A DNA stretch of 64,000 nt from Clostridiales bacterium. GTDB taxonomy: Bacteria; Bacillota; Clostridia; Saccharofermentanales; Saccharofermentanaceae. The notes beneath the pieces are model-generated. The model saw only the letters and a list, made by a program, of their open reading frames with translations. It had not been told where the DNA came from and did not search any database. The DNA lies in NCBI GenBank assembly GCA_017513085.1, contig JAFWDK010000019.1, positions 186,001-250,000 of the forward strand, read 5' to 3'. Shown one piece after another: positions 43,961 to 51,354 of this stretch. Positions within the stretch are counted from its first letter, which is position 1. Every line of letters begins with the position of its first letter. The position numbers and the translations under genes are program-made.

Positions 43961-44002
43961 CCATATAGAACATTGACACCAATTAGTTCTATATGGTACC
44001 AT
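43961..44002 (+). promoter_or_regulatory. marR promoter inside an inverted repeat
   Basis: Arms CCATATAGAAC (43961-43971) and GTTCTATATGG (43986-43996) are perfect inverted repeats 14 bp apart. A perfect TTGACA (43973-43978) lies between the arms and TACCAT (43997-44002) follows at 18 bp. A dimeric MarR bound here would cover the whole promoter, so self-repression is likely. Confidence 0.75.
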
Positions 44003-44071
44003 CTTCCTGTAAAACGTTTTATGATTTGCGGCGGAAGGATCTGTCCCCGCCTCAACAAAAAGGAGAGCACC

Positions 44072-44515
44072 ATGGATACCCGGACGGGTTTTCTCATATC
44101 TCAGATCAAGCAGGTGCAGGCCCGCGTGTTTCAGAAGCTCCTGGTGGAAAGCGGAGTGGAAGAATTCAATGGTCCGCAGGGACATATCCTGTATGTTCTC
44201 TGGCAGGCAGACGGAGTTCCGATCGTAGAGCTTTCGAAGAAGACCGGGCTTGCGAAGAACACCCTGACTGCGATGCTTGGCCGTCTTGAAGACTCCGGTC
44301 TGATCACCAGAGAAGCCCATGCTACAGACAAGCGCCAGTCCTTGATCGTGCTTACGAAGAAAGCACGTTCCTTGAAAGGCAAATACGATGAGGTATCCGA
44401 ACGCATGAATGAGATCTTCTACCAGGGATTTACCGAGAAAGAAGCGCTCCGCATGGACAGTTATCTTGACCGGATCCTGGAGAATCTCGAGAAGTCCGAA
44501 CAACAGAAGAAATGA
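44072..44515 (+). CDS. MarR-family transcriptional regulator
   Basis: 147 residues from the ATG at 44072 (AAAGGAG 8 bases upstream). The winged helix is clear: 'VPIVELSKKTGLAKNTLTAMLGRLEDSGLITRE' and wing 'HATDKRQSLIVLTKKA'. The N- and C-terminal helices form the dimer interface. It sits 17 bp before a flavin reductase gene and so probably controls that gene with itself. The promoter lies within an 11-bp-arm inverted repeat that is a very good operator candidate. The ligand is unknown; MarR proteins with this neighbourhood often answer oxidants, phenolics or flavin-linked stress. Confidence 0.92.
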   Translation: MDTRTGFLISQIKQVQARVFQKLLVESGVEEFNGPQGHILYVLWQADGVPIVELSKKTGLAKNTLTAMLGRLEDSGLITREAHATDKRQSLIVLTKKARSLKGKYDEVSERMNEIFYQGFTEKEALRMDSYLDRILENLEKSEQQKK

Positions 44516-44532
44516 TCGAAGGAGAATTTAAA

Positions 44533-45135
44533 ATGTCTAAAAAACTTGCCGAAAACGGAAATGATTTTTGCCCGCAATCACTGTTCCTTTACGGAACGAA
44601 AAACGAAGACGGAACGCCGCATTTCGGACTGTTCTGCTGGTTCAGTTATATCAGCACCCTGACGGAAAACGGTGAGGGTCTGGGCGTGATGGCCTGCATC
44701 GGCGAAGAAAAACTCACGAAAGATCTGATCCGCAAAAACGGCGTATTCTCTGCCAACCTGGTTACAGAAGAACTGCTTCCGCTCGCCGACTATTACGGCA
44801 ACATCAGTGGTCGTGAAAACCCGGACAAGATGCGTCATATGCCTACAGTTGAGCAAGGTCTGAAACTGGATGTTCCGACGATTGCCGAGAGTCCGATCAG
44901 CATGGAACTGCGTGTCCAGAAAGAGATCCACTTGACCGAGGGCAGCGATGTATTCCTTTGCGAGATCGTAGCCGTTTCCATGAAGGAGGAACTCATGAAT
45001 AAGCAGATCCCCTTCATCGACAGATATCTGTCGGTCATGCCGGTCCTCGCCGGCGGCGAACTACGCTATGTCACCGCAGACGGGAGAGACATGGGCCATT
45101 GGGGCGAACCCATGCAGGAACTCGCAGAAAAGTAA
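44533..45135 (+). CDS. Flavin reductase family protein
   Basis: 200 residues from the ATG at 44533 (GGAG 8 bases before). The split-barrel FMN-binding pattern is visible in 'SLFLYGTKNEDGTPHFGLFCWFSYIST', 'EKLTKDLIRKNGVFSANLVTEELLPLADYYG' and 'EIHLTEGSDVFLCEIVAVSM'. Members bind FMN and catalyse NAD(P)H-flavin chemistry or bind other small molecules. It is the second gene after marR. Sequence resemblance to the other flavin reductase in this window (40395-40868) is limited to the fold. Confidence 0.82.
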   Translation: MSKKLAENGNDFCPQSLFLYGTKNEDGTPHFGLFCWFSYISTLTENGEGLGVMACIGEEKLTKDLIRKNGVFSANLVTEELLPLADYYGNISGRENPDKMRHMPTVEQGLKLDVPTIAESPISMELRVQKEIHLTEGSDVFLCEIVAVSMKEELMNKQIPFIDRYLSVMPVLAGGELRYVTADGRDMGHWGEPMQELAEK

Positions 45136-45180
45136 ATCAGGAAGTGCTTGGTGGAGAAGCTCGGCATGTTGAGGTTTCTT

Positions 45181-45687
45181 CTATTTTTTCGTTTGCTCAT
45201 TCTTCTTCCGGATTTTCTTAGTATAAGATCTGGCGTTGATAGTCAGCAATATTGAAAACACGATCGAGATCCATGCCGGGATCACGCAGTATCCGGGGCT
45301 GATCTGTCCGTCACTTTTCAGCACCAGGATCGCGGATCCGATCGTCACGCCGCAACAAACCATTTCTAATCCGAAAAATATAAGTGCCCGTATGATCGCC
45401 TGCTTCTTCGTTTTGTCTGTATAGTCCGCAATTAACAATAATGATTCTTTTGTCTCTTTGTCCATTTTCTCACTTTTCCTTTCGCCATCGATAAGTTCGC
45501 GGATATCCACATCGTAATAATCCGCCAGTTCAACAAGGATGCTCAGATCCGGAAGTGTATTTCCGTTTTCCCAACGTGAAACACTTCGGGACGATACTCC
45601 GAACAGATCAGCAATCTCTTCTTGCGTCTTATCTTTCTCTTTTCTCAGACGCTTAAGAAACTCACCGATCTTTTTCTGGTCTATCAT
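45181..45687 (-). CDS. XRE-family regulator with two membrane helices
   Basis: 168 residues from the ATG at 45687 (GGAGGA 7 bases upstream). The N-terminal helix-turn-helix reads 'LKRLRKEKDKTQEEIADLFGVSSRSVSRWENGNTLPDLSILVELADYYDVDIRELIDGE', the common Cro/C1 type of Firmicutes. A linker leads to two membrane helices (about 97-117 and 128-150) and a basic tail. Membrane-linked XRE regulators of this build occur widely in Clostridia; what they sense is not known. No target operon is adjacent in the same direction. Confidence 0.85.
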   Translation of the reverse strand: MIDQKKIGEFLKRLRKEKDKTQEEIADLFGVSSRSVSRWENGNTLPDLSILVELADYYDVDIRELIDGERKSEKMDKETKESLLLIADYTDKTKKQAIIRALIFFGLEMVCCGVTIGSAILVLKSDGQISPGYCVIPAWISIVFSILLTINARSYTKKIRKKNEQTKK

Positions 45688-46043
45688 GCAGAAATCCTCC
45701 TTTCGGTTCTGATTATCGATCGACTGCCCTAAGAAAACCACGTCACAAAGTGAGAAATGACGTTTTTCCTACCGGACAGATTTGTCTGGTCGCCTGTTTT
45801 CAGGCATTTCCGAGATATCCATCCCGGAACCGATTTTATGTCATTTTACAATAAGCCGCAAGCGGAAACAATTCCTTCCGACTCACGAAAAGAACTTTCC
45901 AAGATGAGGTCGCTTCCTCGTTCATCTCCCCGTTCAATCTGAATCTAAGGAAACCACAGCAGGCGCTCTCTTCTATTCTTTCGGGTTCGATGATGGTATA
46001 ATAGTCAAAACAGTTCACCTTCAAGTTTAGGAGGATTACGAGA
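45688..46043. other. Intergenic region between XRE and zinc-ribbon genes
   Basis: No convincing gene. It holds the imperfect inverted repeat ACGTCA (45740-45745) and TGACGT (45758-45763), with an inner TCAC/GTGA and a following T5, placed where the XRE gene promoter should be and thus a possible operator. A GCCTG-TTTT-CAGGC hairpin lies at 45792-45805. A short plus frame at 45757-45942 has no ribosome site and looks non-coding. Confidence 0.4.
45994..46002 (+). promoter_or_regulatory. Extended -10 promoter of the small zinc-ribbon gene
   Basis: TGG-TATAAT, with TATAAT at 45997-46002. No -35 consensus at 17 bp. Transcript start near 46009; the AGGAGG ribosome site and ATG follow at 46030-46044. 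Confidence 0.55.
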
Positions 46044-46394
46044 ATGGAAAATTTAAACTACCAGCCACCGGTAACAGTCAATGACCGGGCTGGCGAAAAG
46101 GTAATCGAAGCGAACTTCCGAATCGATGATATAAAAGCTCAGATCGCAGAACTAGAGATCAAGATTTCTGCTCTATACAATGTGATCGTCGAGCAAGGTA
46201 TCGATCCTAAGCTTATCGAAAGGAAAGTTGAAGAACTGGTAACAAACCGTCCTGAACGACCGCTCGTATCTGTCTTAACAAGATCGCAGATTTGTCCGGA
46301 ATGCGGGAAGAAGGTCAAACCATCCTCCGTTGATCCATTGATGGGAACCTGCCTGTTCTGTGGGACCAAAGTGCCTTTTTACCCTACATTCTGA
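46044..46394 (+). CDS. Small coiled-coil plus zinc-ribbon protein
   Basis: 116 residues with AGGAGG before the ATG. Residues 20-70 form an amphipathic helix of coiled-coil type ('RIDDIKAQIAELEIKISALYNVIVEQGID'), and the C-terminus has a zinc ribbon, 'CPECGKK' and 'CLFCGTK'. No membrane helix is present, so it is cytoplasmic. I do not recognise a named family. It has its own promoter and terminator, so it is a compact single-gene unit. A nucleic-acid-binding or adaptor role would fit the parts but is unproven. Confidence 0.75.
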   Translation: MENLNYQPPVTVNDRAGEKVIEANFRIDDIKAQIAELEIKISALYNVIVEQGIDPKLIERKVEELVTNRPERPLVSVLTRSQICPECGKKVKPSSVDPLMGTCLFCGTKVPFYPTF

Positions 46395-46425
46395 ACAGAC
46401 GGCAAGCACAATAAACCAAGATCAC

Positions 46426-46450
46426 GAACGGCTTACATGCCGTTCTTTTT
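46426..46450 (+). terminator. Terminator of the small zinc-ribbon gene
   Basis: GAACGGC (46426-46432) and GCCGTTC (46439-46445), 6-base loop, then TTTTT and ATTT. Confidence 0.85.
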
Positions 46451-46562
46451 ATTTATCCGCTCAGTATAACTATCTCATTTTTTCACTATTCTGCCTTATA
46501 ATGGAGCCAAAAGAACCAAGTCGGCGGGGAGATCCTGCATTCCCGCAGTTTTCGGCATCAAC

Positions 46563-47240
46563 TCACAGAAATATCCCCATCAGAACGAAAAGCGCAATAA
46601 TGATCGCAAGATATACCAGCGCGAGTATTCGCTTGATGGTTTCTTTCTTCCTGTCTTTCCTCTGCCGGACCGGCGGAAGCGAGAAGATCCTCTTCCATTT
46701 CTCCCTTTTCGGATGCTCGACGGTATTGTCGATATAGGAACGGAAATCGAAATTCGATCTGACCTCACTATCCGGGTACAAGTGTTTCTCCGCTGTACGG
46801 GAAAACCGGTCCTCCTGCGTCAGCTGTCTTAGATTCCGTGCAATATCGCATCGGTCGGCAGACATACTCACAAGTGATTCCTGGACCCCAAAGTACTCCG
46901 CGATGTCCTCTGTGCCGCAGGACTTCTTCTCCGCGATGCAGACGATAAACCAGATCTCCGGCAACTTATCCCCGACGAAAGGCGGTTTTTGCATATATTC
47001 CTCGATATATTCGTCCCTCGAGGAATATTTCTCCATTTCGGGAAAACCATCCGCCCAGCTATACATCAGGCCATATCTTCGCGCCCGCAGGTCGCTTTCC
47101 GTATAGAACTCTTTGTCATGCTTGATATAAGCCCATTTTGCGATCCGAGGATGGTCGAGTGCAGCACGGATAAAGGCTTCCGTATCCTCGCCCTTATCGC
47201 CTTCTTTTATCGTGATATAATAACCGTGCTCTTTACTCAT
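46563..47240 (-). CDS. Degenerate Rep-like protein with C-terminal membrane anchor
   Basis: 225 residues. The order 'ITIKEG', 'WAYIKHDKE' (36-44), a KxP-type block, 'GTEDIAEYFGVQESLVSMSADRCDIARNLRQLTQED' and 'SEVRSNFDF' (158-166) closely follows the plan of Rep_2-type plasmid replication proteins (HDKD; KPHxH; ..iAkxfgv..; ..YLxH.; VxxNFDF). The catalytic HUH block reads 'LPEIWFIV' (93-100), so both histidines are gone, and the place of the nucleophilic Tyr has no Tyr. A hydrophobic helix (204-225) ends the protein, giving a tail anchor with the domain in the cytoplasm. I infer a domesticated or decayed Rep now used for another task. Confidence 0.6.
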   Translation of the reverse strand: MSKEHGYYITIKEGDKGEDTEAFIRAALDHPRIAKWAYIKHDKEFYTESDLRARRYGLMYSWADGFPEMEKYSSRDEYIEEYMQKPPFVGDKLPEIWFIVCIAEKKSCGTEDIAEYFGVQESLVSMSADRCDIARNLRQLTQEDRFSRTAEKHLYPDSEVRSNFDFRSYIDNTVEHPKREKWKRIFSLPPVRQRKDRKKETIKRILALVYLAIIIALFVLMGIFL

Positions 47241-47275
47241 ATTTCTCTTTTCCCCAAATCACGCTCAAGCGCGCG

Positions 47276-48160
47276 TCAAGGCTCGAACTTCGTTCCGCAC
47301 TCGGTGCAGAATTTTGCTGTCTTCGAGGTTCGCAGCGCTCCGCAGGACAGACAGTATGAACGGTCTTCCGGCCTGACCGTCTGACCGGACTTCGCGGCGA
47401 TTTCTTTGAGAAGGGCGAGCGTCCGCTCCGGATCGGTGAAGATCCGCTCATGTTCCTGGTCGAACCGGATGAATCCTTCCCACTCACCCACTTCTACATA
47501 TGCTTCTTTAGGATCTTTGCAAAGCTCTCTCACTTGTTCCTTGATCCAAGGAAGAATATCCGATGGTACGCTATAGCTGTTCTCACTATCCCCTTCACGG
47601 ATCACCACACATGCGTTTTGGTTTGAAAAGTAGAAGGCACTCAACATGACATCCGGACGGATCGTCCCAAAGGCCGGATCCGGAACAGGAGCCGGTCCGG
47701 GATAAACCTGATGGTGGATCGAACTCAGTTCAAAATCTTCCGGCAATTCCGGATTCGGGTAACAATAATTGATGCGATCTCTCTGGTTAAGCGGCTCCCC
47801 ACATACGGCGCGGAGTTCTTCCAGCATCTGGTACAGGACTTCTTCGTCCATATCGTGATAATAGGTATCGACCTGCCCGTCTTCTCTTGTCTCGACGACC
47901 GCAGCCATCTCCTTTCCATTCAACGAAGGCTCGAGAGGAAAGAATCCCCGATGCTTCTCCCCGCACTTACTGAGCACCTCTTCGACGAACTTTTCCGCCG
48001 CCTCCCGTGGCACAGCATAATCCGAAGCCTCATGCGTCAGGAGGTAGTTTCCGTCTTTTAAGCTGGTCACCCTGTAATCTGTATTTACAGGCGGTCCCCC
48101 GCAGATCGTTTGCTCCATAAAGTATTTCTGGAGATTTCTGTATGCGATATAAATATACAC
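47276..48160 (-). CDS. Zinc-ribbon C-terminal protein, function unknown
   Basis: 294 residues from a GTG at 48160; the ATG at 48118 is an alternative, and neither has a strong ribosome site. The body (about 25-255) has no motif I recognise and no membrane helix; it is acidic with mixed strand and helix segments. The C-terminus carries a zinc ribbon, 'CLSCGALRTSKTAKFCTECGTKFEP'. It is followed 35 bp later by the Rep-like gene and may be co-transcribed with it. Such ribbons at the end of cytosolic proteins often bind nucleic acid or partners, but nothing specific supports that here. Confidence 0.7.
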   Translation of the reverse strand: MYIYIAYRNLQKYFMEQTICGGPPVNTDYRVTSLKDGNYLLTHEASDYAVPREAAEKFVEEVLSKCGEKHRGFFPLEPSLNGKEMAAVVETREDGQVDTYYHDMDEEVLYQMLEELRAVCGEPLNQRDRINYCYPNPELPEDFELSSIHHQVYPGPAPVPDPAFGTIRPDVMLSAFYFSNQNACVVIREGDSENSYSVPSDILPWIKEQVRELCKDPKEAYVEVGEWEGFIRFDQEHERIFTDPERTLALLKEIAAKSGQTVRPEDRSYCLSCGALRTSKTAKFCTECGTKFEP

Positions 48161-48265
48161 CCGAATGACCTATCCTTCTTCCCAATCTAAAACTAGATAT
48201 ATCACAGGATGGTCCGCAAATCAAATCCGCAGCCTGCGTAAGTGTTTTTGCTGAAGGCGGAGTGT

Positions 48266-49174
48266 TCACTCCTTTATGCCACGGATCTTAACTGCAGTAA
48301 GAAAATGCTTCTGTAAGAACGGATAGAGAATGATCATGGGAAGTATGGCCAGGATCATGACAGCCGACGCGACTCCGGCACGGCTGGGCGCAGCGGCCAC
48401 AGTCGAATCTACATAACCGTTACTTGCGTTAACTGCCGAGGTCTCCACTTTAAACAATTCAAACTGAATGGTTGAAAGCTCTTGGTTCATCCGATTGAAA
48501 AGCAACGTGTCAAACCAGGAACCCCAATGATTTGCGGCAGTAAAGAGTGCAACAACGGCATAGATCGCTCTGCACTGAGGACAGACAATACTCCAGAAGA
48601 TCCGCAAATACCCCGCGCCATCAAGTTGTGCAGATTCCTCCAGGGAATCCGGTATCGTCTCCATATATGACCGCATGAGCAATACGTGAAGCACACATAC
48701 CATTCCCGGGATAATATATACCCAGAAGCTCTGTATCAGATCGAGCTTTCTATATAGGACCAAAGTGGGGACCATTCCGGCTGATATGAACATCGTAAAA
48801 ACCCAAAACCGGGAAAGCATTGTCCGAAACACAAACTTTTTCCGGCTGAGGATAAAGGCAAGGACCGCGCAGGCGAGCACGGAAGTCAGCGTACCGAGAA
48901 CCGTTCTCTCGACACTAACGAGGAATGCCTTCCGGTAGTTAGTATTCTTAAAAAGCACCAGTTCCCAGTTTTTAAGAGTAGGAGAACGCGGAAATAATCT
49001 CAGCGCAAAGCTTTTATCTGCTACATCATAAACGCTGCTAAAGGACAACGGAATGAGGCGAAGTATCGGGTACAGGGCAACGATTGAAGAAACAATAAAG
49101 ACCGTCCATGTAAATATTCTAAAACACCGCTCGGAAGCGGGCACCGGTTTCTTGTATAAATCTCTTTCTTCCAT
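48266..49174 (-). CDS. ABC sugar transporter permease (LplC/ThuG class), orphan
   Basis: 302 residues with six membrane helices. The EAA loop that docks the ATPase is present: 'YMETIPDSLEESAQLDGAGYLRIFWSIVCPQ', and the C-terminus 'QKHFLTAVKIRGIKE' is typical of the second permease of carbohydrate ABC importers. GGGGGAAG precedes the ATG. Normally it is encoded with a partner permease and a binding lipoprotein, but its neighbours are unrelated and the lipoproteins of this window are 8-11 kb away. It is either a leftover of a lost operon or works with subunits encoded elsewhere. Confidence 0.87.
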   Translation of the reverse strand: MEERDLYKKPVPASERCFRIFTWTVFIVSSIVALYPILRLIPLSFSSVYDVADKSFALRLFPRSPTLKNWELVLFKNTNYRKAFLVSVERTVLGTLTSVLACAVLAFILSRKKFVFRTMLSRFWVFTMFISAGMVPTLVLYRKLDLIQSFWVYIIPGMVCVLHVLLMRSYMETIPDSLEESAQLDGAGYLRIFWSIVCPQCRAIYAVVALFTAANHWGSWFDTLLFNRMNQELSTIQFELFKVETSAVNASNGYVDSTVAAAPSRAGVASAVMILAILPMIILYPFLQKHFLTAVKIRGIKE

Positions 49175-49245
49175 GATTTCTTCCCCCTAGAAGTACCCAT
49201 TCTGAATACTAGACACTTATCCAAGAGTTTTGTTACACACAGATT

Positions 49246-49283
49246 CAAAACAAAAGGATATGTGATCAGCGTATCACATATCC
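49246..49283 (-). terminator. Terminator overlapping the end of the ACT gene
   Basis: Perfect 11-bp arms GGATATGTGAT (49256-49266) and ATCACATATCC (49273-49283), 6-base loop, followed on the minus strand by TTTTGTTTTG. The last codons and stop of the ACT gene (49266-49268) are part of the hairpin. Confidence 0.85.
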
Positions 49284-49631
49284 TTCTTTGGCTAACACTT
49301 CTAAAGCCCGTCCAAAGTTTTCTTCTTTCACAAGAATATAATCCGTATTGTACGTCGATACAGCGAATATCCCTATCTTGTTTTCAGCAAGGATTCCGGA
49401 AATCTTCGAGAGTATACCGATCAACGAAAAATCCAGCACTCCCTGGATCCGAAAACCTCGCCAACCGTCATCTCTCTCAATAGTGTTTTCCGGAGCCTCT
49501 TCCGTTTTACATACTAAAGATAACTCCTCATCTGTTTTACCGATAAAATAAAACTCTGAAGACAGGTCCACAGCAGACACATCTTCAACTTTACATACAG
49601 TCAGATTATGTTCTAGTTTTTTTAGCTCCAT
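49266..49631 (-). CDS. ACT-domain protein
   Basis: 121 residues from the ATG at 49631, which has AAAGGAG 6 bases upstream; longer in-frame starts lack a site. Two ACT-like halves are present, the second with 'RIQGVLDFSLIGILSKISGILAENKIGIFAVSTYNTDYILVKEENFGRALEVLAKEGY', typical of small stand-alone ACT_7 proteins in Clostridia. ACT domains bind amino acids or similar small ligands and regulate enzymes. No enzyme partner is next to it. The gene ends in its own terminator. Confidence 0.85.
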   Translation of the reverse strand: MELKKLEHNLTVCKVEDVSAVDLSSEFYFIGKTDEELSLVCKTEEAPENTIERDDGWRGFRIQGVLDFSLIGILSKISGILAENKIGIFAVSTYNTDYILVKEENFGRALEVLAKEGYVIR

Positions 49632-49790
49632 GGTTAACTCCTTTGGAAGACCGGCTAAGATGCCGATCTGTCTTTTTCCTTGTTTCATTATATTCCAATT
49701 TGAACAAAGATATTCAACGCATCGGAGTAACGGTTGCATTAATGTGCTGAATAACCACTCTAAGTGAGACGATGACTGCGATCAAATATG

Positions 49791-50000
49791 TCATTTCTTC
49801 AGTGCATTTTTCTTTTCGAAAGAGAGCATCATCCGGTGCATGCCGATCAGGACGACTGCCAGAATAATGGTTGCAACAAAAAAGATAAGAGACAGTTTTA
49901 GCATTTCAAGATTGAAGGCTATGGCGGCGACTGCCAAGCAAACAGCAAAAACTCCGAATATGATCCTAAGTAAAACTTCTCCTGTTGAATTTTCCATCAT
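49791..50000 (-). CDS. Small two-helix membrane protein
   Basis: 69 residues, two membrane helices (about 10-28 and 35-53) with a basic C-terminal tail 'FEKKNALKK'. GGAGGAAAG lies directly before ATG-ATG, so the start may be at 50000 or 49997. The clear ribosome site and hydrophobic pattern support a real gene, but no family can be named. It stands alone between tcdA and the ACT gene. Confidence 0.65.
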   Translation of the reverse strand: MMENSTGEVLLRIIFGVFAVCLAVAAIAFNLEMLKLSLIFFVATIILAVVLIGMHRMMLSFEKKNALKK

Positions 50001-50131
50001 CTTTCCTCCGGTTCGATCATCATTTTATGATTCTATCTTATCCTTGATGCATTAAGTCATCGTCAATCAAACATAAAGAAAGCGTTAAGATTGAAAACTG
50101 TTCGCCGAACGTCAAAGGTCGCTCGAGCGGC

Positions 50132-50887
50132 TCAAAGACCGGCCAGATCGTTGATGACTTCGCCGGCGATGATCAGGCCGACTACGGATGGAACAAACGC
50201 GGTGGAGCCGGGAATAGCTCTTCGATCTGTACATTTTCTCTCCGCGCCCGGTGGGCAGATACAATGCTGTCTGCAGCTGATGGACATATCCTCCAACGGT
50301 CGGACCGGTGCTTCCTTGGAATACACGACTTTCAGGGAGTCGATGCCTCTTTTTTTGCACTCACGCCGCATGACTTTGGCCAGCGGGCATATAGATGTCT
50401 CGTAAATATCCGCCACCTCAAAAAGCGCGGCATGAAGTTTGTTTCCTGCGCCCATGGAGGAGATGACCGGGACGCCGGCTTCCTTTGCTTTTTCAATAAT
50501 GGCCAGTTTTCCGGTTACGGTGTCGATCGCATCGACTACATAATCGTACTCTCTGAAATCGAACTGATCCTGAGTCTCCGGCAGAAAGAATGTGCGAAAT
50601 GCTCTGACGTTGCATTCCGGGTTGATATCGTGCACCCGTTCTTCAGCCACGTCAACTTTATATTTCCCGACGGTCTTCCTCGTGGCAATGATCTGGCGGT
50701 TGATATTGGTCAGGCAGACCTTGTCATCGTCGATAAGGTCCAGGGCGCCGATCCCGCTTCGGGCCAGCGCCTCCACGACATAGCCGCCCACGCCCCCGAT
50801 TCCGAAAACGGCAACACGGGAAGACGCGAACTTTTCCATCGCTTCCGGTCCATATAACAGTTGTGTTCTGGAAAACTGATTCAGCAT
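50132..50887 (-). CDS. tcdA: tRNA threonylcarbamoyladenosine dehydratase
   Basis: 251 residues. E1-like ThiF fold with the ATP site 'VFGIGGVGGYVVEALARSGIG', 'LDLIDDDKVCLTNINRQ' and 'DAIDTVTGKLAIIEKAKEAGVPVISSMGAGNK'. The length and 'INRQIIATRKTVGKYKVDVAEERVHDINP' match TcdA/CsdL, which cyclises t6A to ct6A at position 37 of ANN-decoding tRNAs. The catalytic and zinc cysteines near 'CRQHCICPPG' differ from ThiF proper. It appears to be a single-gene unit. Confidence 0.9.
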   Translation of the reverse strand: MLNQFSRTQLLYGPEAMEKFASSRVAVFGIGGVGGYVVEALARSGIGALDLIDDDKVCLTNINRQIIATRKTVGKYKVDVAEERVHDINPECNVRAFRTFFLPETQDQFDFREYDYVVDAIDTVTGKLAIIEKAKEAGVPVISSMGAGNKLHAALFEVADIYETSICPLAKVMRRECKKRGIDSLKVVYSKEAPVRPLEDMSISCRQHCICPPGAERKCTDRRAIPGSTAFVPSVVGLIIAGEVINDLAGL

Positions 50888-50997
50888 TCTAAAGACTCCA
50901 ATGTTTTTAAACCATTCTAATATAAATGCCTACTAAGTCAATAGGCTTTTAAAAATGCTGAAATACTATCTCCTGATATTTCGCGGTTACTTCACAC

Positions 50998-51336
50998 TCA
51001 GAGCATGCGCACCAGCTCATCCCGCATCTCCGTGATCTCGCGAAGCAAAGGTGCATAGTCCATGTCGGCTTTCGCCCGCAGGAACTCCGTGATGTTACAA
51101 ACAGGTTGAAAGATCGGAGTAAGCGCCAGATTTCCGAGGACGCCTTTTAACGAGTGAGCCGCGTCAAAAGCACTGTCCAGATCTTGTCTTGCGATCGATT
51201 CAGCGAGCACTTCGAAATTCTTGTCTTCGAGTACTCTCCCCACCAGTTTCAGATAGAAACCTTCGTTGCCCATGCAACGATTCAGACCATCTTCCGTATC
51301 CGCTCCAAATGCCCGTAAAGCTTCCACAGTCAGCAT
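50998..51336 (-). CDS. Hpt-domain phosphotransfer protein
   Basis: 112 residues forming one histidine phosphotransfer domain. The phospho-accepting His is in 'DSAFDAAHSLKGVLGNLAL', matching the Hpt pattern AHxLKGxxxxLG. It is encoded 18 bp after the REC-GGDEF-EAL gene and probably passes phosphate to that protein's receiver domain or from a hybrid kinase. The hybrid kinase at 58695-61250 lacks its own Hpt domain, so a multistep relay between them is possible. Confidence 0.88.
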   Translation of the reverse strand: MLTVEALRAFGADTEDGLNRCMGNEGFYLKLVGRVLEDKNFEVLAESIARQDLDSAFDAAHSLKGVLGNLALTPIFQPVCNITEFLRAKADMDYAPLLREITEMRDELVRML

Positions 51337-51354
51337 ATCCCGATCCTCCTCTCC

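Noticed and set aside
45757..45942. A 61-residue plus-strand frame upstream of the small zinc-ribbon gene
   Set aside because: No ribosome site, basic low-information translation, and it lies across the region where the XRE promoter and the zinc-ribbon gene promoter are expected.
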